64,000 bases of DNA from PALSA-600 sp963842335 (lineage in GTDB: Bacteria; Actinomycetota; Thermoleophilia; Gaiellales; Gaiellaceae): assembly GCA_963842335.1 (NCBI GenBank), contig CAWJGF010000010.1, forward strand, positions 310,001 through 374,000, in the 5' to 3' direction. Numbering within the stretch: the first letter of the stretch is position 1; each line of letters opens with the position of its first letter. A model generated the notes under the pieces. That model did not search any database, was not told the origin of the DNA, and saw nothing but the letters and a program-made list of their open reading frames with translations. Shown piece after piece: positions 16,829 through 24,701 of the stretch. Both the position numbers and the translations under genes were made by a program.

Positions 16829-17674
16829 TCAGGCGCTCGCTCGCTTCTTGTCCCAGTAGCGCTTCAAGCCGTGCCAGCATTGCCAGAGCGGCGCGACCTT
16901 GTCGTACTCGTCGGCGTGAGCGCCGGCATCCGCCTGTGCGAGCTGCACGAACTCCTCGAGCTCCATGCCGCCGCCGACACGCTGCGCCCAGGCGTCGAGC
17001 TCGGCATCGAAGCGGTCGAGATGGGCGGCGACGTCGTCGTGGACGCCGAAGTGGATCAGAGCGAGCCGGTCCGGCGAGCGCTCGCGAATGGCATTCGCCG
17101 TCGCGTGCCAGACCTCCACGTCGATGTCGGGCGGCGGCGACACCGGCAGGACGTAGTCGGAGCCCGGCATGCGCACGCCGGCGGCGTCGCCGGCCAGCAG
17201 AGTTCCGTCGCGGAGATAGCTGACGTGATGCCAGGCATGGCCCGGCGTCGGGAACGCCTCCCACCCGAGTACATCGCCGGCCGCGACGCGCACGTTAGCC
17301 TCGGGCACCGCGGCTAGTTCACCCCAGAGGATGTCGAACGCGTCGCCGTACAACCGTCGCGCCGAACGCTCGAGCCGTGACGGGTCGACCAGGTGCGGAG
17401 CGCCGACCTCCGACACCCAGACGGTCATGCCCGGATGCGCCCGCACGATCGGGCCTGCGGCGCCCGCGTGGTCGAGATGGATGTGCGACAGCAGCAGATG
17501 GCGGACCTCGTCCAACTCGAGGCCGCGCTCCGCGAGGGCCGCCTCGAGGGCGGGCAGCGTCGAGCTCGGCCCACAGTCGAAGAGTGCCAGGCCGTCGTCG
17601 GTCTCGACGAGGTAGACACCGATTGCGTGCTCGCGGCCGGCGAAGTGGAGGTCGATCGGGCGCAACGAGTTCAT
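16829..17674 (-). CDS. Metallo-beta-lactamase-fold hydrolase
   Basis: 281 residues. The dimetal site is intact: HIHLDHAG (H64, H66, D68, H69), GHAWHHVSYL for the next histidine, LAGDAAG for the bridging aspartate and LIHFGVHDD near the C-terminus. The last 80 residues are a helical extension. The group includes thioesterase- and lactonase-like enzymes; the substrate cannot be assigned. It follows the transsulfuration gene by 28 bp on the same strand. Confidence 0.8.
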   Translation of the reverse strand: MNSLRPIDLHFAGREHAIGVYLVETDDGLALFDCGPSSTLPALEAALAERGLELDEVRHLLLSHIHLDHAGAAGPIVRAHPGMTVWVSEVGAPHLVDPSRLERSARRLYGDAFDILWGELAAVPEANVRVAAGDVLGWEAFPTPGHAWHHVSYLRDGTLLAGDAAGVRMPGSDYVLPVSPPPDIDVEVWHATANAIRERSPDRLALIHFGVHDDVAAHLDRFDAELDAWAQRVGGGMELEEFVQLAQADAGAHADEYDKVAPLWQCWHGLKRYWDKKRASA

Positions 17675-17702
17675 AACGCGCCGCCGCTGCCCGCGTCGGT
17701 GC

Positions 17703-18869
17703 TCAGGCGCGCGCCGGTGACGGTCGTCTGACGAGCGCTGCCTCGAGGTCGGCGATCAGGTCGACGGCCGACTCGATGCCGACCGAGAGGCGCACGAGGT
17801 TCGCCGGCGAGGCGAACGGCGCCCCGGCGGTCGACGCGTGAGTCATGCGGGCGGGGTGCTCGATCAGGCTCTCGACGCCGCCGAGCGACTCGGCGAGTTG
17901 GAAGAGCTTCGTGCGGGCGACCAGGTCGACGGCTTCCTGCTCGGACTCGGCGAGGAACGACACCATGCCGCCGAAGTCGCGCATCTGCCGGCGCGCCACC
18001 TCGTGGCCTGGGTGGCCCGGCAAGCCGGGGTACAGCACGCGTTCGACGGCGGCGTGGCCCTCGAGGAAGTCCGCGATCTGCCGCGCGTTCTCGCAGTGCT
18101 GCCGCATGCGGAGCGCGAGCGTCTTGATGCCGCGGAGCACGAGCCAGGCGTCGAACGGGCCTGGGACGGCGCCGAGTGACTTCTGCAGGAAGTAGAGCTT
18201 CTCCGCGAGTGCGTCGTCGTTGACCGCGACGAAGCCGCCGATCGTGTCGCTATGGCCGCCGAGGTACTTGGTCGTCGAATGGATGACAGCGTCGGCGCCC
18301 AGGTCCAGCGGCTGCTGCAGGTAGGGGGTCGCGAACGTGTTGTCGACGACGACCGTCGCGCCGAACGCATGGGCTGCTTCGGCGGCACGGCGGATGTCGA
18401 CTACGTTCAGCACCGGGTTCGACGGCGTCTCGATCCAGACCATGCGCACGTCGTCATCGAGGTACGAGGCAAGGTTCTCGTCGAACTCATCGGCAGGGAC
18501 GTATGTGAACTTGTAGCCCTTCGGCTCGTAGACGAGCGAGGTCATCCGGTAGACGCCGCCGTAGACATCGGCGATCAGCACGACGCGCTCGCCTGGGTCG
18601 ACGAGGTGCATGAGCGTGGTCGTCGCGCCGATGCCGGAGCTGAACGCAATACCGTGCGCCGCGTTCTCCAGGCTCGCAAGCGCGACCTGAAGCGCGGTGC
18701 GCGTGGGGTTCGCGACGCGCGAGTAGTCGTAGCCCTTGTGTTCGCCGACGGCCTCCTGCACGTAGGTGGAGGTCTGGTAGATCGGCGTGATGATCGCGCC
18801 GGTCGCCGGGTCGGGCTCCTGCCCGACGTGAATCGCGCGCGTCTCGAAGTCGAGGCCGTCGAAGTCCAT
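17703..18869 (-). CDS. Cystathionine gamma-synthase/gamma-lyase family PLP enzyme
   Basis: 388 residues, the normal length. Motifs of the Cys/Met metabolism PLP family: YDYSRVANPTRTALQ (Y-S-R phosphate contact from the neighbouring subunit), FSSGIGATTTLMHL, VVVDNTFATPYLQ with D176 to the ring nitrogen, and HSTTKYLGGHSD with Schiff-base K201. With the cystathionine beta-synthase gene 3 kb away it probably acts as the lyase of reverse transsulfuration, making cysteine, but synthase activity cannot be excluded. The ATG at 18869 follows TAGGCT by eight bases. Confidence 0.85.
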   Translation of the reverse strand: MDFDGLDFETRAIHVGQEPDPATGAIITPIYQTSTYVQEAVGEHKGYDYSRVANPTRTALQVALASLENAAHGIAFSSGIGATTTLMHLVDPGERVVLIADVYGGVYRMTSLVYEPKGYKFTYVPADEFDENLASYLDDDVRMVWIETPSNPVLNVVDIRRAAEAAHAFGATVVVDNTFATPYLQQPLDLGADAVIHSTTKYLGGHSDTIGGFVAVNDDALAEKLYFLQKSLGAVPGPFDAWLVLRGIKTLALRMRQHCENARQIADFLEGHAAVERVLYPGLPGHPGHEVARRQMRDFGGMVSFLAESEQEAVDLVARTKLFQLAESLGGVESLIEHPARMTHASTAGAPFASPANLVRLSVGIESAVDLIADLEAALVRRPSPARA

Positions 18870-18930
18870 CGGCGACAAGCCTACCCGGGCGGCTCCAGCC
18901 CTCCGAAACGCTCCCGGACTGTCGGAACAA

Positions 18931-19003
18931 GACATGTCCCGGGGACTGTCCCCACGACATGTCTGCAGCGGCCATGGCTCGGGGACTGTCCCCAAGACAT
19001 GGC
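18931..19003. repeat. Two tandem imperfect palindromes with core ggggactgtcccc
   Basis: Copy 1 (18931-18963) reads gacatgtcccggggac...cacgacatgtc. Copy 2 (18973-19002) reads catggctcggggactg...aagacatgg. Both share the palindromic core ggggactgtcccc (18941-18953 and 18981-18993) and have complementary outer arms, so each can fold into a hairpin. They lie between the transsulfuration gene's start and the end of the YcaQ-like gene. This resembles REP-type extragenic palindromes. Confidence 0.65.
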
Positions 19004-19038
19004 TCTGCGGGACATGCGCGGTTCGACCTTGCGGTCGG

Positions 19039-20172
19039 TTAGGTTCGCTCGACGCGGTCGAGGCCCAGGATGCGGGCCAGGCGGGCGGCTGCCTTCTCGA
19101 GCTTCGCGTCGACGTTGCCGCGGACCTTCGGCTCCGGGGTGAAGCGGCGAATGCGCAGCACGCCCTCGGCTCGGTCGGCCTTCAGGTCGGCACGTCCGAG
19201 GAAGCGGTCGCCCGCGAGCAACGGGAGGACGTAGTAGCCGTACACGCGCTCGGGCTCGCGCTTGTAGAACTCGATCAGGTGCTTGAAGCCGAACAGCCGC
19301 TCCAGTAGCGGCCTGTCCCACACGAGATTGTCGAAAGGGCAGATGAGCACCGGTGGTGCCAGATCGCCGTCGAGTTCCGTGCCCGGCAGCGCGTAGAACG
19401 GTGGCCCGCCGTCGTCTGGCTCGAGCCGCTCGAGGCGCCCGTCCGAGATGAGTGAATCGAGCTGCGGCTGGAGCCGCGCGCGGCCGCCCTTCAGCCGCCA
19501 ATGCTCGCGAATCGCCGCCTCGGTCAAGGCGCCGCGCGCTTGGACAGCGAGCAGCGCGAAGCGTTGGAGCGTCTCGACCTCGCCGGGGATGGGTGCGTCG
19601 AGCCACTGCTTCGGGATCACGCGTTCGGCAAGGTCGTACGACCGCTGGAAGCTCCGCCGTCCCGAGATGACGAGCGTGCCGTTGTCCCACAGCGCATCGA
19701 GGACCATCTTCGCCGGCTTCCAGTTCCACATGCCGCCAGGGGCGGCGCCGATGCCCTCGAAGTCGCGCGAGCCGAGCGGCCCCTCCTCCCGAATGCGGCC
19801 GAGCACCGACTCGACGAGATCTGCGTGGTCGCGCAGCGCTCGGTCGTGTGAGCCCCAGTGCCCGTCACCTGCCATCACCTGCCGGAACGACGGCCACAGC
19901 TCGATCGACAGCAACGATGCCTCGTGGGCCCAGTACTCGAACACGCGCCCCTCGCGCAGCAGGCGCGGCACGATCGCCTCGTCGAACGCTCCTACGCGAG
20001 CTGAAATGGTCAAACGGTGCGCGCGGTCGACCGTCGAGATCGAGTCGAGCTGCACCGCCGTCAGCCGGCGGATCGTCGTCTCGACGTCCTCCTCGTCTGC
20101 CCTCCTAAAGCGGGACCCGTAGCCCTGGCGGCTCACCATCAGCCGCCGGATGGCGGCGAGGCTCACGGCCAT
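19039..20172 (-). CDS. YcaQ/AlkX-like winged-helix DNA glycosylase (HTH_42), copy A
   Basis: 377 residues of the HTH_42 (YcaQ) superfamily: an early winged helix with AVQLDSIST, where Q41-L-D43 matches the Q-x-D catalytic motif of AlkX-type enzymes; a middle block with EYWAHEASLLSIELWP; and the C-terminal LICPFDNLVWDRPLLERLFGF followed by YGYYVLPLLAGDRFLGRADL, which is the family's most conserved stretch. YcaQ excises alkylated bases and unhooks interstrand crosslinks. It overlaps the upstream paralogue by 10 bp. The role is known for the family and inferred here. Confidence 0.8.
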   Translation of the reverse strand: MAVSLAAIRRLMVSRQGYGSRFRRADEEDVETTIRRLTAVQLDSISTVDRAHRLTISARVGAFDEAIVPRLLREGRVFEYWAHEASLLSIELWPSFRQVMAGDGHWGSHDRALRDHADLVESVLGRIREEGPLGSRDFEGIGAAPGGMWNWKPAKMVLDALWDNGTLVISGRRSFQRSYDLAERVIPKQWLDAPIPGEVETLQRFALLAVQARGALTEAAIREHWRLKGGRARLQPQLDSLISDGRLERLEPDDGGPPFYALPGTELDGDLAPPVLICPFDNLVWDRPLLERLFGFKHLIEFYKREPERVYGYYVLPLLAGDRFLGRADLKADRAEGVLRIRRFTPEPKVRGNVDAKLEKAAARLARILGLDRVERT

Positions 20173-21170
20173 CGAACGTCCCGCACGCCGAGGAACCGCG
20201 CAAGCGCGCGCACCGGCTTCTCGAGTGGAACGGGGTCAGCCTCCCAGTGGATCCCGTTCACCTGCAGCACGCTGTCCTTCCGGTCGACCTCAGGGTCGAT
20301 GCGACCCACGAGGCGGTCGTTGTGCAGCACCGGCAGCACGAAGTAGCCGTACCTGCGCTCGGACTTCGGCACGTAGATCTCGATCCGGTAGTGAAAGTCG
20401 AAAAGCGCCTCGATTCGGGCGCGATCGTGAATGAGCCGGTCGAACGGAGAGAGCAGCGTCGTGCGACGCACGGGCCGGTCGTCGGCGTCGGGATGGACGA
20501 GCCACGATCCCTTGTGCAATCGGACCCCCGCGGCCCGGAACTGCGCTTCCGCGAAATACGCATCGGCCTCGTCGTGCGGCAGCGGCTCCACGTCGCCATA
20601 CCAGCGTGGCGCCAGATCGAACAGACGCTGCTTGCCGTCGCGGCCGACGGTCGCCAGCTCCCCGCCCGCCGTCATGAACTCGAGCATCCGACCGACGTTT
20701 CGGCCGCTCGTCCAGCCGCTCGAGGGCCACGGCGCCTTCGCCCGATCCTCGAAATCGCGTGAGCGCATCGGCCCGTTGCGTTCCAGTTCGCGTAGCACGT
20801 AGCGACGAAACGATGCGTTCGCGGCGAGCCATTCCCGCGCACGTTCGCGCCAGGCGCCGCCGCCCTCAGGCCATCGCTGCATCCTGGAGAGGAGGGCCGG
20901 GAGCGCCTCTTTCGGATAGACGAACGCGATCACCTCGAAGAGCTCGCGCACATCGAGCAGTCGCTGCAGCTCGGCCTGGTCGTACTGACCGAGTCGGCTC
21001 CAGAGCACCAGGTACTGCGTGGGAGCGACACGCGCCGTCGGATCGAGCTGCAGCGTCCCGAGCCGGCGCACGCAATCGAGGACCGTACGTACGCTGCCGT
21101 CGAGCGCCTGCGCCCGGATGGCGATGCGGCGCGCCTGTGCGAGGGAGACGACTTTGGACGGAGCAGACAA
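20163..21170 (-). CDS. YcaQ/AlkX-like winged-helix DNA glycosylase (HTH_42), copy B
   Basis: 335 residues from a TTG start, related to copy A: LGTLQLDPTAR puts the Q41-L-D43 motif at the same position, LLSPFDRLIHDRARIEALFDF and YGYFVLPVLHNDRLVGRIDPE match the C-terminal signature. It lacks about 40 residues of the middle region compared with A. The two genes overlap and are surely one transcription unit. Divergence between the copies is large, so they may act on different lesions. Confidence 0.78.
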   Translation of the reverse strand: MSAPSKVVSLAQARRIAIRAQALDGSVRTVLDCVRRLGTLQLDPTARVAPTQYLVLWSRLGQYDQAELQRLLDVRELFEVIAFVYPKEALPALLSRMQRWPEGGGAWRERAREWLAANASFRRYVLRELERNGPMRSRDFEDRAKAPWPSSGWTSGRNVGRMLEFMTAGGELATVGRDGKQRLFDLAPRWYGDVEPLPHDEADAYFAEAQFRAAGVRLHKGSWLVHPDADDRPVRRTTLLSPFDRLIHDRARIEALFDFHYRIEIYVPKSERRYGYFVLPVLHNDRLVGRIDPEVDRKDSVLQVNGIHWEADPVPLEKPVRALARFLGVRDVRWP

Positions 21171-21212
21171 GATCGTCCGACGTTATCCGGTGCAGCTCGC
21201 CGGGGCGTCCAG

Positions 21213-21734
21213 GTGATCCGCCTCCTGCTCGTGCTCGTTCTGCTGCTCGTGCTCGCCTGGGTAGCCGCCGGGTCGTGGCTCTTCGTGGTCCACCACGGAG
21301 ACAAGCCCTTCGGCGCCGACGCGGTCGTCGTGCTCGCCGGGACGAAGCAGCGGTTGCCGGTCGGGCTCGAGCTGATGCGGCGCGGCTTCGCCCCGATCCT
21401 CGTCGTCTCGCGCAGCCATTCGCCGACGCAACTGGAGACTGAGACCTGCCGCGGCCCGCACCGCTACCGCGTCATCTGCTTCAACGCCGACCCGTACTCG
21501 ACGCACGGCGAAGCAGAGGAGATCGGCCGGCTCGCGCGCGCCAACGGGTGGACGAGGCTCAACGTCGTCACGTCGAACTTCCATGTCTTCCGGGCGCGGA
21601 TCCTCGTGCGGCGCTGCTACCACGGAGCGCTCCGGATGATCGGCGCGCCGCAGTCGGCGAAGCATCTGCCGATCGACGCGGTGAAGGAGAGCGCGAAGCT
21701 CGTCTACCAGGAGACGCTGCAACGCCGCTGCTGA
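21213..21734 (+). CDS. YdcF-like DUF218 protein, membrane-anchored
   Basis: 173 residues from GTG. One N-terminal membrane segment (LLLVLVLLLVLAWVAAGSWLF) is followed by a DUF218 domain: GADAVVVLAGTKQRLPVG, then STHGEAEEIGRLARANGW and NVVTSNFHVFRARILVRR, which contain the E and HxxR of the family's conserved core. DUF218 proteins (YdcF, SanA) are linked to envelope integrity. It is divergent from the YcaQ pair and convergent with the cystathionine beta-synthase gene. Confidence 0.75.
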   Translation: MIRLLLVLVLLLVLAWVAAGSWLFVVHHGDKPFGADAVVVLAGTKQRLPVGLELMRRGFAPILVVSRSHSPTQLETETCRGPHRYRVICFNADPYSTHGEAEEIGRLARANGWTRLNVVTSNFHVFRARILVRRCYHGALRMIGAPQSAKHLPIDAVKESAKLVYQETLQRRC

Positions 21735-21749
21735 GGCGCGGCGATTCTC

Positions 21750-23132
21750 CTAGCGGTGCGCGAGATAGTCGAGCAGATCCGACCGTGTCACGACACCTAC
21801 CGGATTGCCCGCGTCTGCGACGACCACTGCGTTCGTGCCGCCGGTGAGCGCAACGACGATCTCCTCGACCGATGCATCGGCGTCGACCGTCGCGAGCGGG
21901 CCTTGCATGGCCGCGGCGACGTCCTCGTGTAGCGCATCCGCATTCTTGAAGACCCGGTCGAGCAAAGCGCGATCCTGCAGTGAGCCGATCACGTCTGCGA
22001 GCGACGTGACGTCGCCGTCACGCACGACCGGGAGCTGGGAGATCGAGTAGCGCTCCATCACCTGGATCGCCTCGGCGACCTTCTGATGTGCGGAGATCGT
22101 GACGAGACTCGGCGTCTCGCCCTGCTTGGAGCGGAGCAGCTCGCGCACGCTCGGGACCTTCGCGGACCGCTCGAGGAAGCCGTGCTCGAGCATCCAGTTG
22201 TCATCCATGAACTTCGAGAGGTAGGAACGCCCCGAGTCCGGCAGGATCGTCAGCACCTGCGAGTTGGCCCCGAGACCCTTCGCGTAGTCGAGCGCGCCGG
22301 CGATCGTCGAGCCGGACGACCCACCGACGAGGAGCCCTTCCTCGCGCGCCAGCCGGCGGGCCGCGAGAAACGAGTCACGGTCGGAGACGCGCACCCACTC
22401 GTCGACGACGTCGGGGTCCATCGTCTCCGGCCACGTGTCCTTGCCGATGCCTTCGACGAGATACGGATGCAGGTCGCTGTCGTTCTTCGCGGTGTAGATG
22501 GAGCCCTCGGGATCCACGCCGACGATCTTGACCTCCGGTTTCCGCTCCTTGAAGTACCGCCCGACGCCGCTGATCGTGCCGCCGGTGCCGACGGAGATGA
22601 TGATCGCGTCGATCTCACCGCCGGTCTGCTCCCAGATCTCCGGCCCCGTGGTCAGGTAGTGGGCCTCGGGGTTCGACATGTTGGAGTACTGGTCGGGCTT
22701 GAACCCGCCGGGGATCTCCTCGGCGAGGCGCGACGAGACCGAGTAGTACGACTCAGGCGAATCGTGGTCGACGGCCGTCGGGGTGATGACGACCTCGGCG
22801 CCGTAGCCACGCAGCATCGCGATCTTCTCTTGGCTCATCTTGTCGGGCATCACGAAGATGCACCGATAGCCCTTCTGGGCGGCCGCGATCGCGAGGCCGA
22901 CGCCCGTGTTGCCGGAAGTCGGCTCGACGATCGTGCCGCCGGGCCTGAGCTTGCCTTCGCGCTCCGCCGCTTCGATCATCGCGAGCCCGATCCGGTCCTT
23001 GTTCGAGCCGCCCGGGTTCATGAACTCGAGCTTGGCGAGGATGACGCCGGGCACGTCCGCCGAGACCCGGTCGAGCCGGACGATCGGCGTGTTGCCGACC
23101 AGGTCGAGAATGGTGGGGTAGCGGCCGGCCAC
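21750..23132 (-). CDS. Cystathionine beta-synthase
   Basis: 460 residues from the GTG at 23132. The N-terminal PLP domain has NPGGSNKDR (K45), EPTSGNTGVGLA and SVGTGGTISGVGR, the three signatures of the O-acetylserine sulfhydrylase/CBS fold. After LPDSGRSYLSKFMDD the chain continues into two CBS domains (about 335-460), as in human-type cystathionine beta-synthase but without heme sequence. The two CBS domains separate it from plain cysteine synthases. It makes cystathionine from homocysteine and serine, the first step of reverse transsulfuration. Confidence 0.85.
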   Translation of the reverse strand: MAGRYPTILDLVGNTPIVRLDRVSADVPGVILAKLEFMNPGGSNKDRIGLAMIEAAEREGKLRPGGTIVEPTSGNTGVGLAIAAAQKGYRCIFVMPDKMSQEKIAMLRGYGAEVVITPTAVDHDSPESYYSVSSRLAEEIPGGFKPDQYSNMSNPEAHYLTTGPEIWEQTGGEIDAIIISVGTGGTISGVGRYFKERKPEVKIVGVDPEGSIYTAKNDSDLHPYLVEGIGKDTWPETMDPDVVDEWVRVSDRDSFLAARRLAREEGLLVGGSSGSTIAGALDYAKGLGANSQVLTILPDSGRSYLSKFMDDNWMLEHGFLERSAKVPSVRELLRSKQGETPSLVTISAHQKVAEAIQVMERYSISQLPVVRDGDVTSLADVIGSLQDRALLDRVFKNADALHEDVAAAMQGPLATVDADASVEEIVVALTGGTNAVVVADAGNPVGVVTRSDLLDYLAHR

Positions 23133-23150
23133 GTGCGGCGGAAGCGTACA

Positions 23151-23176
23151 GCGGTGGCCGCTTACGCGGCCACCGC
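23151..23176 (-). terminator. Hairpin that includes the stop codon of the MFS gene
   Basis: gcggtggccgc (23151-23161) pairs perfectly with gcggccaccgc (23166-23176) around the loop ttac. The loop contains the TAA stop complement of the transporter gene, so the last four codons form one arm. It lies in the 29 bp before the next gene starts. A U-tract is absent. Confidence 0.55.
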
Positions 23177-24589
23177 CGATCCTTCTGCCGTCATCATCTC
23201 CGCCGGCCGCACGAGCACGAGCGTCGCGACGAGCCCTGCGATCGAGACACCCACCATCACCCAGAAGGCCCACTGAACGCCGCTCGTGTAGGCCGCGGCG
23301 AACGAGGAGCCAGTCTTCAACAGGTGGTTGAAGTGCGTGAGGGAGACGGATGACGCGACCGCGACACCGATCGCCCCGCCGACCTGCTGGGCCGTGTTGA
23401 TCAGGCCCGACGCGAGGCCGGCCTCATGCTGCTCGACGCCGGCGAGCGCCGCGATCGAGACCGGGACGAAGCAGAAGGGCAAGGCGAAGCCGACGAGGAG
23501 GTAGCCCGGGAGAAGATCGGACCAGTACGACGCGCCCACCGGGACCTGCGTGTACCAGAGCATCCCGGCGATCATCGCGACGAAGCCGATCGCCATCACC
23601 GTCTTCACGCCGATCCTGGTGACGAGTGCCTGGGCGATTCCGGCCCAGAGGATCGCCGTGCCGGCTGTCGCGATGAACGTGACCCCCGTCTTCAGCGCCG
23701 ACCAGGCAAGCACGTTCTGGACGTACAGCGTCAGCACGAAGAAGTTCGCGAACACCACTCCGCCGAGCAGCAATCCGGCGACGTTCGCGCCCGCCACGGT
23801 CTTCACGCGGAAGATGTGGAACGGCATCAGCGGATCCTTCGCTCGCGATTCGATCACCAGGAACGAGATCAGGAGGATCGCGGCAATCGCCAGGCGCGAG
23901 ATCGTCCAAGCCGATGTCCAGCCATGGGAAGGCGCGTTCGCGACGCCGTACACGAGTAGCGCGAGACCCGCCGTGACCGTGATCGCCCCGGCGATATCCG
24001 GCGAGCTCTCGCGGCCGGACTTGCTCTCACGAACGTATCGCGGCGCAAGCACGAGCGCGAGCGCGCCGACAGGCACGTTCACGAAGAAGATCCATTCCCA
24101 GCCGAGGTACTTCGTCAGCACGCCGCCGGCAAGCACGCCCACTGCAGCGCCCGAGCCGCCGATCGCGCCCCAGATCCCGAGCGCCTTGTTCCGTTCCGGG
24201 CCTTCTTCGAACATCGTCGTGATGATCGAGAGCGCCGCGGGGGAGATGATCGCGGCGCCGAATCCCTGCAGGGCGCGTGCGGCGATCAACACGCCCTCCG
24301 ACCAGGCGAGACCGCAGAGGAACGACGCGATGGTGAAGACGGTGACGCCGACGTAGAACACGCGTCGGCGACCCAACAGGTCTGCCGAGCGGCCGCCGAG
24401 CAGCAGGAAGCCGCCGAACGTGATCGCATAGGCCGTGATCACCCACTGGAGGTTGTCGGCTGAGAAGTCGAGCGCCTTGCCGATCGAGGGCAATGCCACG
24501 TTGACGATCGACACGTCGAGGACGGTCATGAAGAACGCGGCGCAAACGACGGCGAGCGCTTTCCAGCGCAGTGGATCGGGCTCAGGCAT
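23162..24589 (-). CDS. MFS multidrug exporter of the DHA2 (EmrB/QacA) type
   Basis: 475 residues with about 14 hydrophobic segments. DHA2 marks: LDVSIVNVALPSIGKAL in the first helix (motif D1), the loop 2-3 motif GGRSADLLGRRRVFYVG (motif A), ARALQGFGAAIISPAALSII, and GSGAAVGVLAGGVLTKYLGWEWIFFVNVPVG (motif C region, split here by the antiporter glycine pattern). Such pumps expel hydrophobic drugs or metabolites using proton motive force. A Shine-Dalgarno-like GGGAGATAGAG lies before its ATG. No regulator is adjacent. Confidence 0.85.
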   Translation of the reverse strand: MPEPDPLRWKALAVVCAAFFMTVLDVSIVNVALPSIGKALDFSADNLQWVITAYAITFGGFLLLGGRSADLLGRRRVFYVGVTVFTIASFLCGLAWSEGVLIAARALQGFGAAIISPAALSIITTMFEEGPERNKALGIWGAIGGSGAAVGVLAGGVLTKYLGWEWIFFVNVPVGALALVLAPRYVRESKSGRESSPDIAGAITVTAGLALLVYGVANAPSHGWTSAWTISRLAIAAILLISFLVIESRAKDPLMPFHIFRVKTVAGANVAGLLLGGVVFANFFVLTLYVQNVLAWSALKTGVTFIATAGTAILWAGIAQALVTRIGVKTVMAIGFVAMIAGMLWYTQVPVGASYWSDLLPGYLLVGFALPFCFVPVSIAALAGVEQHEAGLASGLINTAQQVGGAIGVAVASSVSLTHFNHLLKTGSSFAAAYTSGVQWAFWVMVGVSIAGLVATLVLVRPAEMMTAEGSAVAA

Positions 24590-24701
24590 TTGTCTCTATC
24601 TCCCTCTGGCGTGGTTCTCTTGCGCGGTCGAAACGAGGCGCTGACGAGGCTCAGACAACGAGGCTCAGGTCGATGCTATTCCGGCGAGGGTTCGCCGCGC
24701 G

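Noticed and set aside
18870..19038. SAM riboswitch upstream of the transsulfuration gene
   Set aside because: The spacer contains the two palindromes, and none of the SAM-riboswitch helices or conserved cores is visible.
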